A stretch of 64,000 nt of DNA from Bacteriovoracales bacterium. GTDB lineage: Bacteria; Bdellovibrionota; Bacteriovoracia; Bacteriovoracales; Bacteriovoracaceae. The position numbers and the translations under genes are program-made. Under the pieces are notes generated by a model that had not been told where the DNA came from, made no database searches, and saw only the letters and a list, made by a program, of their open reading frames with translations. Below are positions 50,211 through 58,920 of this stretch, piece after piece. Numbering within the stretch: position 1 is the first letter of the stretch; each line of letters starts with the position of its first letter. Location: positions 1 to 64,000 of the forward strand of contig JASBRV010000086.1 in the NCBI GenBank assembly GCA_030149295.1. Reading direction: 5' to 3'.

Positions 50211-50671
50211 CGTTGACTTGTGAACTTAGTGGGAACAAACTCATCTTCAGGAGCATAAGTGCCTCCAACTCTAATAGGAGGTAGATTAGAATCAGGGTTT
50301 TCTCTAACTCTGCAAATCTCTTCTTTAGAAACACCACCAAAGATATGAAGATCATATCCTTTAGGTACAACAGGAGGATTAGCTTTCCACCATTCAAGTA
50401 GTTCTGATATGGATTCATAAGTGAGATTAGAATAAACCTCAATCTCTACTCCACCTTCTCTTTCTCTTCGCCTTGAAGACTCTCTAGCTGCCCTACCTTT
50501 CATAATAGTCAAGCAGTCAATGACAGTCTTCCATATGCGGTAGTCAGAACTCTCATCTACATACAAATCAAGAAAAGATTGGATGACTTCATCAGGAAGG
50601 TTGTAAGGCTCTTCATAGTCTCCTATGTAATAACGAACTTTTCCAAGCTCTGTATTGATATCTGCTGCCAT
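50207..50671 (-). CDS. Head-tail connector (DUF4054-type), 154 aa
   Basis: First gene after the capsid: acidic helical N-terminus (LGKVRYYIGDYEEPYNLPDE, VIQSFLDLYVDESSDYR), then RESSRRREREGGVEIEVYSN. Such adaptor proteins bind the portal. Identity rests on layout and position. Confidence 0.65.
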   Translation of the reverse strand: MAADINTELGKVRYYIGDYEEPYNLPDEVIQSFLDLYVDESSDYRIWKTVIDCLTIMKGRAARESSRRREREGGVEIEVYSNLTYESISELLEWWKANPPVVPKGYDLHIFGGVSKEEICRVRENPDSNLPPIRVGGTYAPEDEFVPTKFTSQR

Positions 50672-50733
50672 AATTAACTATCCTTAATGGATTCCTTAGT
50701 AAAACCTGTAAAAAGGCTTTAGTAAAGAATCAA

Positions 50734-50753
50734 GAGGGCTCATAAGAGCCCCC
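50734..50753 (-). terminator. Hairpin after the major capsid gene
   Basis: On the minus strand GGGGGCTC-TTAT-GAGCCCTC forms a strong stem just past the capsid stop, but only a weak T-rich stretch follows. It may be a partial terminator or an mRNA-stabilising hairpin. Confidence 0.6.
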
Positions 50754-50767
50754 TATCATCAAAAGAT

Positions 50768-51808
50768 TTAAGCTCCAACTACTAGCTTAACCAGAACCTT
50801 CGGCTTGGTAGCGAAGAACAGCGGTGCTGTTTCGAACTGGATTTCATGGTACTCGTCTTTCCAATCACGGTATTCGTAAGCAAACACCGGAACACCGATC
50901 TGGTTTGCACCAGAAAGCTTATCGCTAGGACCAACATAACCACGGAACAGGCTAGTAGAAGTACGAGGAACAACGTGTGCATCCCCTTCAGCAATAGCTC
51001 GCTCAACAGTGCCATCAGGCAGAGTGAAGTCGTGTGGGTAGGTCAGGAAGCGAACGCCACGATAGGTGAAGACATCGGAGACGCCCCACTGCATGTAGTT
51101 AGAAATATCTTCCTGATAACGCACGTTAGATACGCTGTTCAGGTATACTTCACGAACCTTCGGGTGGGCAATCAGAGCATCGAAGAATTCTGTGGAACAG
51201 AAAATATCAATACCTTGGATAGTACCACCGGAGTTCAGATTCTTAGATACATAACGCTTAACCTGAGCAATCTTAGCATCTACGTTAGTAGTTGCGGTGT
51301 TAAGCTCAAAGTCAATTACTTCCTGAGTAAGACCAAAGAGGTCAAACATATCAGCAAGTACAGCACCATCAGGGGTTACGGACTGACCTTTGATGGCTTG
51401 GAGCATCATGTACTCATGGGTTTCGTCAATATTCCGACGACCATCTTCCAGTTTAGTTGCAATGACGTTAGCCAGAGTTTCAGGGTTATCCGGGGTGCCC
51501 GGCATACGAAGACCCTGGACATCTTCTTGTACAACGTATTCACTGTGCTTGAAGAAAGCCAGAGGAATAGAGAAGTTTTCTACTTTACGATCTTTACCTA
51601 CAGTGCCTTGACGAGCGCCACGGTTTACTTGAGGTAGAAGAGTAACTTCGGCAGTATTACGATCAAAAACTACGGAGTGCTGAGAAGTACCCTGGATGTT
51701 GAAATAGTTGTAGTTTTTGATGAAACCAGACTGGTTCGGAATCTCATTAACTTCCGGGGTCCATTCTGTTACTGTGAAGTTACCATTAATGTTACCTGTA
51801 ATAGCCAT
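50768..51808 (-). CDS. Major capsid protein, lambda gpE-like, 346 aa
   Basis: Typical gpE-family features in order: MAITGNINGNFTVTEWTPEV, FVVFDRN-type strand followed by NRGARQGTVGKDRKVENFSI, SEYVVQEDVQGLRMPGTP, helix with DETHEYMMLQAIKG, SGGTIQGIDIFCSTEFFDAL, then a C-terminal strand ending VLVKLVVGA. It follows the decoration gene and has more GC-rich, strongly biased codons, a sign of high expression. Forms the icosahedral shell. Confidence 0.9.
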   Translation of the reverse strand: MAITGNINGNFTVTEWTPEVNEIPNQSGFIKNYNYFNIQGTSQHSVVFDRNTAEVTLLPQVNRGARQGTVGKDRKVENFSIPLAFFKHSEYVVQEDVQGLRMPGTPDNPETLANVIATKLEDGRRNIDETHEYMMLQAIKGQSVTPDGAVLADMFDLFGLTQEVIDFELNTATTNVDAKIAQVKRYVSKNLNSGGTIQGIDIFCSTEFFDALIAHPKVREVYLNSVSNVRYQEDISNYMQWGVSDVFTYRGVRFLTYPHDFTLPDGTVERAIAEGDAHVVPRTSTSLFRGYVGPSDKLSGANQIGVPVFAYEYRDWKDEYHEIQFETAPLFFATKPKVLVKLVVGA

Positions 51809-51834
51809 TCGTTGCTATCTCCTAATTATTCTTA

Positions 51835-52242
51835 TTAAATTTGTTTGCGAACTGCGATGCCAAGAGACTCAAGAGCCTCATAAACGTCTGCTTCAGAACC
51901 ATCCCAACTTGCATCAAGGATAAGGGCACCATCGGCAACGCCAGCCGGGCCACGCTTGAGAATAACAAGCTCTGTATCTGTGGTGGCAGGAATGTCTACT
52001 TTCTCAATCACAATACCAGCAGGAACTTCAGAACCATCAGTTGCGGCGGAATCAGAAATTACATAGTTGCCTGTGGCGGTAACTTCTCCTACAACAGTGC
52101 CAATATCATATGTGGCTTCAGCAGCCAGATTTGCATTTACAACTTCACGGCAGTAGCCATGCTCTGAAAAAAGCTCAAACTTAATCAGATTACCTAGCTT
52201 TGGACCGCGTTCACTATTTTTAGTAGCTGTTAGATTAGCCAT
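51835..52242 (-). CDS. Head decoration protein, gpD-like, 135 aa
   Basis: Pattern NAEATYDIGTVVGEVTATGN-like strands, VPAGIVIEKVDIPATTDTEL, then VILDASWDGSEAD, as in lambda gpD-like decoration proteins. It lies between protease/scaffold and capsid genes as in lambda. It would stabilise the expanded shell. Confidence 0.8.
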   Translation of the reverse strand: MANLTATKNSERGPKLGNLIKFELFSEHGYCREVVNANLAAEATYDIGTVVGEVTATGNYVISDSAATDGSEVPAGIVIEKVDIPATTDTELVILKRGPAGVADGALILDASWDGSEADVYEALESLGIAVRKQI

Positions 52243-52271
52243 TAAATCTTTTCCTCCGAGGATTTATATTT

Positions 52272-53630
52272 TTACTTTGTTTTGTAACGGGCAGCCTGTT
52301 TTTCACGAACGGCGGCTTTGGTTTTCTCTTCCGGGGTAATGTCTTCCCCATCACCTTCATCACCTGTAACTGTAGTAACAGAAGCTTCTACAGATGATTG
52401 TGCTTGCTCCAAGGTTTGCAGCAGAGCAGCGGAAGCTTTTTGATCCATAGAAAGAAGGGCTGATACAAGATCAGCAGAATCTTCTTTGTTTACAAAGCTA
52501 AACTCTGCAACACGTTCTTCCATGGAAGCTCGCTCTGCTTGGGCTTCTGCTTCTTCAAAAGCTTTAATACGGGCTTCAAGGGCAGCAAGTTGAGCTTGAG
52601 ACTCTTGAGCGGCTTCTTCACGGGCTGCTTTAATTTTAGCGTCTAGCTGATCTTGGGTCAGTTGTTCTTGAGACATTTCAAGGTTTTCCTCTGTTTCATT
52701 TTCTAAATTTGTTTGAGCCGGTGTGATCTCCGACATTTCTTCTTCTTTATCTCGTTTTCTTCGAAGTAAAGGCATACGATCCTCTTTATCTTTATCAGAG
52801 AGTTCTACAAGATATTCTTCAAACTCTGCATGATTCATGATTTCATCAATTAATCCTAAAGACACAGACTCTTCAGCACTAAAGACCTTGGCTTCTGTGT
52901 TCCTTACTGCCTCTTCAGATATACCTCTCATAGAAGCTACATGACTCACAAAAGACTCATAAAGGTTGTCTACATCTTGTTGGATTTCCTCTTTCCAATC
53001 ATCTCTCATTTTTCCTTCGGAATCATAAGGAATCTTGGAATCTCCTGCGTAAATAAATACGGCTTCAGAGCCTTCCTTAATCTTCTTAGGAATGTCATTC
53101 AAAAACCCTACAACAACACCAATGGAGCCAATTTTAGACATAGGATTAGAAATGATGACATCTGATATAGATGTTAAAGAGTAACCTGCTGATGCTGAGA
53201 GACCATCTACATAAGAGATAATGGTTACACCTGCTTGATCACAAATGTCTCTTATGTATTGAGAGGTTTCGAAACATGCATATGCTTCCCCTCCTGGCGT
53301 ATCAACATCAAATACGATAGTATCAGCGCCTAACTCAATAGACCTCTCGACATTTGCTTTAATGCCCTGGTAAGTTGTCATACCACACATAAAAGCAAAA
53401 CTTGTGAATTCATATGTCAAAGGGCCTGTGATAGGAATAATAGAAATTCCATTCTCTACAGACACTTCGTAATCACTCACTCTCCTGGCGGAACCTTGAC
53501 TATCTATGCCAAGTTCTTCTCCCTCATTCCTATTCTCAAGCTTCATGCAAACAAACTGCATAAAATCTTTCGTAACAAGATGAGGTTTTTTGGAGATTTT
53601 CTCTGTTAGCCTGAAAAGACTATGACTCAT
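52272..53630 (-). CDS. Capsid maturation protease (S49/ClpP-like) with C-terminal scaffold part, 452 aa
   Basis: Residues ~40-240 are an S49 signal-peptide-peptidase-like domain: ITGPLTYEFTSF, IVFDVDTPGGEAYACFETSQ, YVDGLSASAGYSLTSISD (catalytic Ser in SASAGY) and SKIGSIGVVVG. From residue ~285 on the chain is Glu/Gln/Ala-rich and helical (QEQLTQDQLDAKIKAAREEA), a scaffold like lambda C/Nu3. Start at 53630 chosen for GAGGAA upstream. An internal start near MSEITPAQTN could yield free scaffold. Confidence 0.85.
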   Translation of the reverse strand: MSHSLFRLTEKISKKPHLVTKDFMQFVCMKLENRNEGEELGIDSQGSARRVSDYEVSVENGISIIPITGPLTYEFTSFAFMCGMTTYQGIKANVERSIELGADTIVFDVDTPGGEAYACFETSQYIRDICDQAGVTIISYVDGLSASAGYSLTSISDVIISNPMSKIGSIGVVVGFLNDIPKKIKEGSEAVFIYAGDSKIPYDSEGKMRDDWKEEIQQDVDNLYESFVSHVASMRGISEEAVRNTEAKVFSAEESVSLGLIDEIMNHAEFEEYLVELSDKDKEDRMPLLRRKRDKEEEMSEITPAQTNLENETEENLEMSQEQLTQDQLDAKIKAAREEAAQESQAQLAALEARIKAFEEAEAQAERASMEERVAEFSFVNKEDSADLVSALLSMDQKASAALLQTLEQAQSSVEASVTTVTGDEGDGEDITPEEKTKAAVREKQAARYKTK

Positions 53631-55176
53631 CTTTGAATTCCTCTGCATCTTCTTCTGTAAAAATGTATTCCTTATCTCCTACCTTGACCTCTTTGAATCC
53701 TTCTGGAACAGAAGCATTTTCACTATTGTTCGTTGAAGAGTCTCCTGAGCCCCCTGATGAACTGCCTGTACCATTACTGTTACCTTCTTTCATTCCATCT
53801 CCTGAGCGAGATTTGTTGTTCTCAGAAGCAGGCATGGCTTTATCGTAACTAGGCATAGGAAGATCACCAATCTCTCTTAGAGCGGCATCAAGGTCTTTAT
53901 CAGCACTAATAGCACCAACAGCCATACATCTTTGGATGAATTTAGAGAGAAGGTCTAGATTTCTTTCTTCAAATTCCCCAAACTGAAGTTTAGGCATCTC
54001 ATCTGCTTTGAACCTCCAACCATTTAAGGCAAGGGTTTGAGGAACAAGGTCTTTGTTGATTACATCAGAGATGGTCTTTAGGTAATATTCAAGAGATAAA
54101 GCCAGAATGTTGTTTTTATTATCTGACAGAGCAAAAGAACCTGAGCCATCTTGCCCTAATTTCAGAACATCAGCTAGGAATACAGTAAGAATCTCATTCT
54201 GTTTTCTTCGAATGATATCATCTGTGTTATACTGCTTACCCCCTCCATCAACACCTGTCAATTTAAAGTTGAAAAGCTCTTTACCTGATTCATTGTAAGC
54301 AATAGGCGTGATGACATAAGTTTGATCCCCCGCACTCAAGTTAGCAGCATCACGTTTCATTTGCTGAATATTAAGGTCTTCAGGTCCGCCGGGATTAAGA
54401 GCAGCTTTAGCTAGATAATCTGCATCAACACCTATGTTGACGACACCCGCGAGGTCTTTGCTCATACCAACAAGCTCTAACTCTTCTGCGAGAGTCTTTT
54501 GCTTCCAAGGGATATAGCAACCTTTTAATGCACTTGTTCCCTCTGGGTTGCTGCTTCTCGGATTGTTTTTGAAATGGAGAAACTTCTTACGGGGAATTGT
54601 AACCTCACCTTTAGGTGAATTAACTCCGAATCTAGATGGGTTCTGTTTAACACCTAAGAGGTCCGATGTGTCTTTTGAAAACACCCAACCTGTCAATGTT
54701 TCTTGTGGTCTTGAAGGAAGATTTTTCCATTTCAGCTTGCCTTCCCACTCACCTTCTGTTACTTTCTTGAAAACCTTTTCGTTGATTTGAAAACCAAAGA
54801 AGACGTAATCGACAACTTGAGAAATAAACTCTCTCCAAGTCTGATCTTCCATGTTCTCTTTACAATAAGAGAGAAACCTGGATGCTTCTTTTACTTCGTT
54901 TGAGGCTCCTTCTTTATACTCAACATGCCAATCAACTTTACTGATCATCAGCTTGATGAAGTTAGTAACAGAGGCTATGGTAGAATCCATCAACATCTTC
55001 TGATATGTTAATCCAGCATAGGGCCATCTAAGATCAACTCTTGATTCTTCGTAGATGTAACCACTAGCTATCTTCAGAGCATTATAACCATCTGGCCCTA
55101 ATTTCATTCTGCTTGTGGAAAGGTTTTCGTTGCTAGTGCCTGTTTCCTCCACTTCCACTTTATTTTCTTCTGCCAT
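53620..55176 (-). CDS. Portal protein (DUF935-type), 518 aa
   Basis: Features of DUF935 portals: SGYIYEESRVDLRWPYAG, then DQTWREFISQVVDYVFFGF, FGFQINEKVFKK, ITPIAYNESGKELFNFKLTG and FSILVFLADVLKLGQD-type helices. The last ~70 residues are Ser/Asn/Gly-rich and acidic. Forms the vertex channel for DNA. It overlaps the protease start by 11 bases. Confidence 0.85.
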   Translation of the reverse strand: MAEENKVEVEETGTSNENLSTSRMKLGPDGYNALKIASGYIYEESRVDLRWPYAGLTYQKMLMDSTIASVTNFIKLMISKVDWHVEYKEGASNEVKEASRFLSYCKENMEDQTWREFISQVVDYVFFGFQINEKVFKKVTEGEWEGKLKWKNLPSRPQETLTGWVFSKDTSDLLGVKQNPSRFGVNSPKGEVTIPRKKFLHFKNNPRSSNPEGTSALKGCYIPWKQKTLAEELELVGMSKDLAGVVNIGVDADYLAKAALNPGGPEDLNIQQMKRDAANLSAGDQTYVITPIAYNESGKELFNFKLTGVDGGGKQYNTDDIIRRKQNEILTVFLADVLKLGQDGSGSFALSDNKNNILALSLEYYLKTISDVINKDLVPQTLALNGWRFKADEMPKLQFGEFEERNLDLLSKFIQRCMAVGAISADKDLDAALREIGDLPMPSYDKAMPASENNKSRSGDGMKEGNSNGTGSSSGGSGDSSTNNSENASVPEGFKEVKVGDKEYIFTEEDAEEFKDES

Positions 55177-55177
55177 A

Positions 55178-56319
55178 TTAACCTAATTCCTCTTTCATTT
55201 TCTTGAAAGCTGTTGGAGAACTTGAATGAATTGCACCAAGATTAAAAGAAGGGATCACCCTTTCTTTAGCCAAGGTGTTGAAAGCAGAAGCACAAGCATC
55301 CGCATAATCGTCTTTCTTGGTTGCTGTAGAACGCTCTCCGTCAAAAGATTCTAGTTCTTTATAGAAAGCTTCTAACTCTTCTCTGGTTTCAAACTCACTT
55401 TCAACAATCTTAACCAAACCATTTTGAGCAGCAACAGCGAAAGGCTCAAACCTTTTGAGTTTTGATCGGTTATTAGGAGCGGGGTCTTTTTTAACGATGA
55501 AGCCTTCTTCAAAAAGCTTCTTAGACCATTCTTGGAATTCAAACTTACCGGCTGATCCCGGATCAACAGCACCCACGACATAAGTATCAAAACCATCATC
55601 ATGAGCTTGAGACAAGATGGCCATATCCCTAGAACCCGGTCTTTTCTGAAAGCGGTTAGCGCCAGCAATGTAATAAAACCCATTTTTATCTTTGTACATC
55701 TTGACTGAAGCAGTCCAGTCAGGGTATTTATTAACATCATTAGGAATCTCGGATGCTTTATCCCATGCTCTCACAGCTTTGGAGTCGGCTGGAATACTAT
55801 CGACTTTCTCTAACCAATCTCTGTCAAAGTAATTAGCGCCAGCGGCTCTAATCTTCCAGTTACCATGAAGAAGTCGGGCCTTATCAATAGGGTTAAGACC
55901 TTCCAAGAATGCCAAGTAATCAGGATTCTCTTCAATCATCCGAGGATTATCCCAGATGGTTGCTGAGATAAATGTAAGACTAAGAGGTTTTAACTGAAGT
56001 CTGTGGTCTTCTGGGAGTAGATTACCATCTTCATCGCGGCGGCCATGTCTTTCTAAGACTTCTTCTTTTGTGGCTCCCCACAAAAACTCTCCATCCATCC
56101 TGATAAACCATCGGATAACACCATCTTTCTCTGGATCAGGGTATCCATCTTCGTCTAGATACCACTCAACCATTCTCATCAGCCACTCACAATCCGGATC
56201 AGGGTTGCAACTGATGTACATATAAGATTGTATCTTTGCTTCCGAGCGAAGCCGAGACATCAAGTATTCTACTTGGGGCCATGTAAAATGTGTGCCTTCG
56301 TCGAAGTACACAGCACTGT
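55178..56319 (-). CDS. Terminase large subunit, exon 2
   Basis: The coding frame starts at 56319 (ACAGTGCTG) and joins exon 1 to read HQGLQ-YSAVYFDEGTHF, restoring Walker B (VYFDE). The nuclease domain carries VVGAVDPGSAG, the D-rich C-terminal motif KKDDYADACA and intervening strands. Together with exon 1 the product has ~500 residues, normal for a large terminase. It packages DNA into the prohead. Confidence 0.9.
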
Positions 56320-57264
56320 CGTTTTTGTTTACCTTAAGACGCTACTCATAAGGCCGCTTTCGCGCTCTATGTTTCCATAGAGACCAGACTATATCTTCAC
56401 CCTTTCAGGGTGCCACACGTTTCAACTGCCAATAGCTTGCAGCTTACAGGGTTACACTCATCACCCTTAGTCGTTGCACTCATCTCTTATTATATCAAAA
56501 ATTCTTTTTAGGTCTTCTCTCGTCATTTTGTGAGAGATTTCTAGAATATCTTCAAAACTCATACCAGACTCTTTTCTAAACCTAACCCAATCAACTGTTT
56601 TCGGCCCTATCCTCTTCTTCCTGGGGATATCAATATCATACTGGCAAGAGACGTGGCGCCATGATTTACCGGCGCGGATGTTTACAACATTCCACTTATC
56701 TATTTCCAGCTTTTTTGAAATAACCGAATTTTGGCAACCTTTTTCTAATAAAGAACAGATTTTATGAACAGTCTCTTCGGACAGCTTAGATTGTGAATGC
56801 TTTTCACCAAAGACTCTGTGGTTCCCTGTTTCTTGACTATGCTGCCTGTTGATCTTATAATCAACCCACTCTAAGTTGTCTTTATCATTATTAGAGACAT
56901 CTGAGTCAATGTGGTTCACTATTTTGTATAGTTTTGGTTTAGGATTAGAGACAAAGACCTCTGCAACTGCCCTATGGATAGCAACATGATGTGTTTTGTT
57001 TTTATCTCTAAAAGCACACCTGAGATACCCGTCTTTATCTTTATAGGGAGATAATTTTGAGCCTGTAGCAGCCCAATAGATATTTCCACAGATATCTACT
57101 AAAAATTAGGTTTACTAGGAATTTTGAATTTTTTCATATAATACTCCTACTGATATTCGGAATTAAGAGATTAGCTCAGGATTGTCTTCAGCATTATCTG
57201 TTAAGAGTTTCCCTGAATTAGTGTGGTTTTCACTAGTATATTACTATACTAGGCAGCTAAATTA
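56320..57264 (-). other. Group I intron in the terminase gene
   Basis: 945 bases; 5' splice site follows U (CTTCAGT|TAATTT) and the last base is G (AAAACG|ACAGTG). P-type element AATTCAGGGAAAC (57207-57219), Q-type AATCCTGAGC (57174-57183) and S-type AAGATATAGTC (56387-56397) are present, together with GTAGCGTCTTA near the 3' end (56335-56345), shared with the tape-measure intron. It interrupts the gene directly before the Walker B codons. Confidence 0.88.
56467..57137 (-). pseudogene. Intron-encoded HNH homing endonuclease, frame-disrupted
   Basis: A start (ATG 57137, with AGGAG before it) gives MKKFKIPSKPNF, then TAG. The true protein goes on one base off: VDICGNIYWAATGSKLSPYK and then the HNH core (VNHIDSD ... 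NLEWVDYKINRQHSQ) to 56467. One extra T in the T5 run at 57101-57105 would restore a single ORF. It could be a decayed gene, a base-calling error in a short homopolymer, or slippage. Domain layout is the same as in the tape-measure intron HNH. Confidence 0.75.
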
Positions 57265-57625
57265 ACTGAAGGCCCTGGTGGGAAATACGATCACTCTCAT
57301 GCTCCATATGATTCCATTTGATATTAGCCCCATTCGGAAAGATAGCTCTATAGTCTTTCTCTCTAAAACGAGGTTCAATGGATTTAGGAAGCTGGCTGTA
57401 CATATTCCTTGCGGTGTCAAATAGACCACCTTGACCACTTACTTGTTGTGTTGTTCTTCTGAAAAAGATAGCGTTGAATCTAGGATCACCGACATGCTGA
57501 AGAGGATGCATGGTCATCATGTAACTTTTTCCTGACCCTGCTGCACCACCTACAATGGTTATCTTGGCTTTACTCTCAAGCATCATCCTTTGTTTTTCAG
57601 AGGTTGGTCCAAATGGTAATTCCAT
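57265..57625 (-). CDS. Terminase large subunit, exon 1
   Basis: Starts MELPFGPTSEKQRMMLESKA and carries Walker A (VGGAAGSGKSYMM, residues ~25-37), then RFNAIFFRRTTQQVSGQGG, the adenine-binding part, and NHMEHESDRISHQGLQ up to the splice site. Unspliced RNA ends after two more residues. GGAGG lies before the ATG at 57625. Confidence 0.9.
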
Positions 57626-57636
57626 TCTACCTCCTA

Positions 57637-57981
57637 TTACATGCCTTTAAATTTAAAGACATTCCCGGTTTCTTCTTTTTGTTCTTGATCTTCTTTCTTA
57701 TTATCCGGGTTTTTATTGTCTTCCTTTTGATCATCTTTAGATGCCAGGAAGTCATCTACGATCTTCTGAGCATCTGGAACAGCTTGCATAAACATTGTGA
57801 TAATGTCATTTGCAGCGGACCTTCGTGATGCTGCTGATGCACTTGTATCTGTCATTACATCATAAATAACCCAATAAGCTTCTTTGAAATGATCAGAAAG
57901 AAGGTCATGGATTTCTTCTCTCGACCTAAGAAGTTTACGGGCCTTATCGACTGTTTTGTCTTGACCTTTAACTCTAGGCAT
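57637..57981 (-). CDS. Terminase small subunit-like protein, 114 aa
   Basis: Helical N-terminal half with DNA-binding-like spacing (KARKLLRSREEIHDLLSDHF) and an acidic/Lys-rich C-terminal tail (DDQKEDNKNPDNKKEDQEQ). It directly precedes the terminase large subunit and matches the length and design of small terminases. No sequence motif proves it. Confidence 0.65.
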   Translation of the reverse strand: MPRVKGQDKTVDKARKLLRSREEIHDLLSDHFKEAYWVIYDVMTDTSASAASRRSAANDIITMFMQAVPDAQKIVDDFLASKDDQKEDNKNPDNKKEDQEQKEETGNVFKFKGM

Positions 57982-58008
57982 TGTTTTTCCTTTGTTATTG
58001 TTTTAATA

Positions 58009-58084
58009 TGGTTGACGAGGCAGGACTCGAACCTGCGACCTGCCGGTTATCAGCCAACTGTTCTCCCAACTGAACTACTCGTCA
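58009..58084 (-). tRNA. tRNA-Ile(GAT), phage
   Basis: Acceptor TGACGAG/CTCGTCA, anticodon loop CTGATAA, T loop TTCGAGT, discriminator A and encoded CCA. The anticodon stem contains two G-U pairs. Confidence 0.88.
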
Positions 58085-58155
58085 TAATATTACTCTTCGG
58101 GAAGAATTCTTCGGAATATCTTTGTAATTATGATTTTGATCCCGAGAGGGAAGAT

Positions 58156-58231
58156 TGGAGCGGATGACCTGAATCGAACAGGCAACCATCTGATTGGAAG
58201 TCAGAAGCTCTACCAATTGAGCTACATCCGC
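58156..58231 (-). tRNA. tRNA-Gly(TCC), phage
   Basis: Perfect acceptor GCGGATG/CATCCGC, anticodon loop CTTCCAA, T loop TTCGATT and encoded CCA. Confidence 0.9.
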
Positions 58232-58239
58232 ATAAAAGG

Positions 58240-58311
58240 GGTGAGTGACGGGGGTCGAACCCGCACCAAGGTCACAACTTGGGGCTTTAGTCTAATTAAG
58301 CTACACTCAAC
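58240..58311 (-). tRNA. tRNA-His(GTG), phage
   Basis: Anticodon loop TTGTGAC; C73 with a G before the acceptor as in tRNA-His. No CCA is encoded. The first acceptor pair is mismatched (T1:C72). Distinct from the host tRNA-His at 1266. Confidence 0.85.
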
Positions 58312-58318
58312 ATTGATC

Positions 58319-58392
58319 TGGCAAGGAAGAAGAGAATCGAACTCTTTGGGCGAGGGTTTGGAATCCTGCCTGATGACCCGCATCACTTCCTT
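58319..58392 (-). tRNA. tRNA-Trp(CCA), phage, with a weak anticodon stem
   Basis: Acceptor AAGGAAG/CTTCCTT is perfect, T arm AAGAG-TTCGATT-CTCTT is perfect and CCA is encoded. The anticodon loop TTCCAAA is that of tRNA-Trp, but the stem has only three pairs with mismatches at both ends, so the assignment is less sure. Confidence 0.7.
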
Positions 58393-58474
58393 AAGTATTA
58401 TTAGAAGTCTTGTTGCTTAACCTAAGAGTCTGTACTTGCCTACTTAGGGTGTTGCAGCACCCATATTTATTATT

Positions 58475-58550
58475 TGGAGCCGATGAACAGAATCGAACTG
58501 TTGACCTAGGCTTTACAAGGGCCTTGCTCTACCTACTGAGCTACATCGGC
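58475..58550 (-). tRNA. tRNA-Thr(TGT), phage
   Basis: Acceptor GCCGATG/CATCGGC, anticodon loop CTTGTAA-type with TGT, T arm AACAG-TTCGATT-CTGTT and encoded CCA. An 82-base gap before the tRNA-Trp gene holds only a GGGTG/CACCC hairpin. Confidence 0.9.
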
Positions 58551-58557
58551 TTAAAAC

Positions 58558-58635
58558 TGGTCGGGATGGTAGGATTTGAACCTACGACAGCCTCCTTCCA
58601 AAGGAGCAGTGCTACCAGACTGCACCCACACCCCG
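58558..58635 (-). tRNA. tRNA-Pro(TGG), phage
   Basis: Acceptor CGGGGTG with C1, as in bacterial tRNA-Pro, anticodon loop TTTGGAA, T loop TTCAAAT and encoded CCA. Confidence 0.9.
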
Positions 58636-58641
58636 ATAAAC

Positions 58642-58729
58642 TGGCTGGCATGGTTGGACTCGAACCAACGGTGGGCTTTCGCCAACGGATTAACAGTCCG
58701 TCCCCTGCTACCAACTCGGGTACATGCCA
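58642..58729 (-). tRNA. tRNA-Asn(GTT) with a long class-II-type variable arm, phage
   Basis: Anticodon stem ACGGA/TCCGT around CTGTTAA gives GTT. The variable region is about 15 bases with a GGC-GAAA-GCC mini-stem, as in Tyr/Ser/Leu tRNAs, not Asn. Acceptor TGGCATG/CATGCCA is perfect, discriminator G, encoded CCA. The body resembles the tRNA-Tyr of the same array. Confidence 0.8.
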
Positions 58730-58829
58730 ATAATTATTTCCCAGATTCTGTTTTTAACGTGGCGCCTGGGAACGTCCACAACATGCAATATTGAACAATG
58801 TAACCACCATAGGATATTTGCATGTCAAC

Positions 58830-58916
58830 TGGTGCTGAGGGTAGGAGTCGAACCTACAAGGGTGGTGTGCCGCCAGATTTACAGTCTGGTGATCCCGCCA
58901 GTGATCAAGCCTCAAC
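58830..58916 (-). tRNA. tRNA-Tyr(GTA), phage
   Basis: Class II tRNA with acceptor GTTGAGG/CCTCAGC, anticodon loop CTGTAAA, long variable arm and encoded CCA. The 100-base gap to the next tRNA (58730-58829) has no clear gene; a TGCAAATAT/ATATTGCA dyad is visible there. Confidence 0.9.
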
Positions 58917-58920
58917 AAAT

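Noticed and set aside
50846-51637. 263-aa plus-strand ORF antisense to the major capsid gene
   Set aside because: Lies fully inside the strongly biased capsid gene, no ribosome binding site; a shadow frame.
58730-58829. Additional tRNA in the gap between tRNA-Asn and tRNA-Tyr
   Set aside because: No cloverleaf could be formed; only a short dyad is present.
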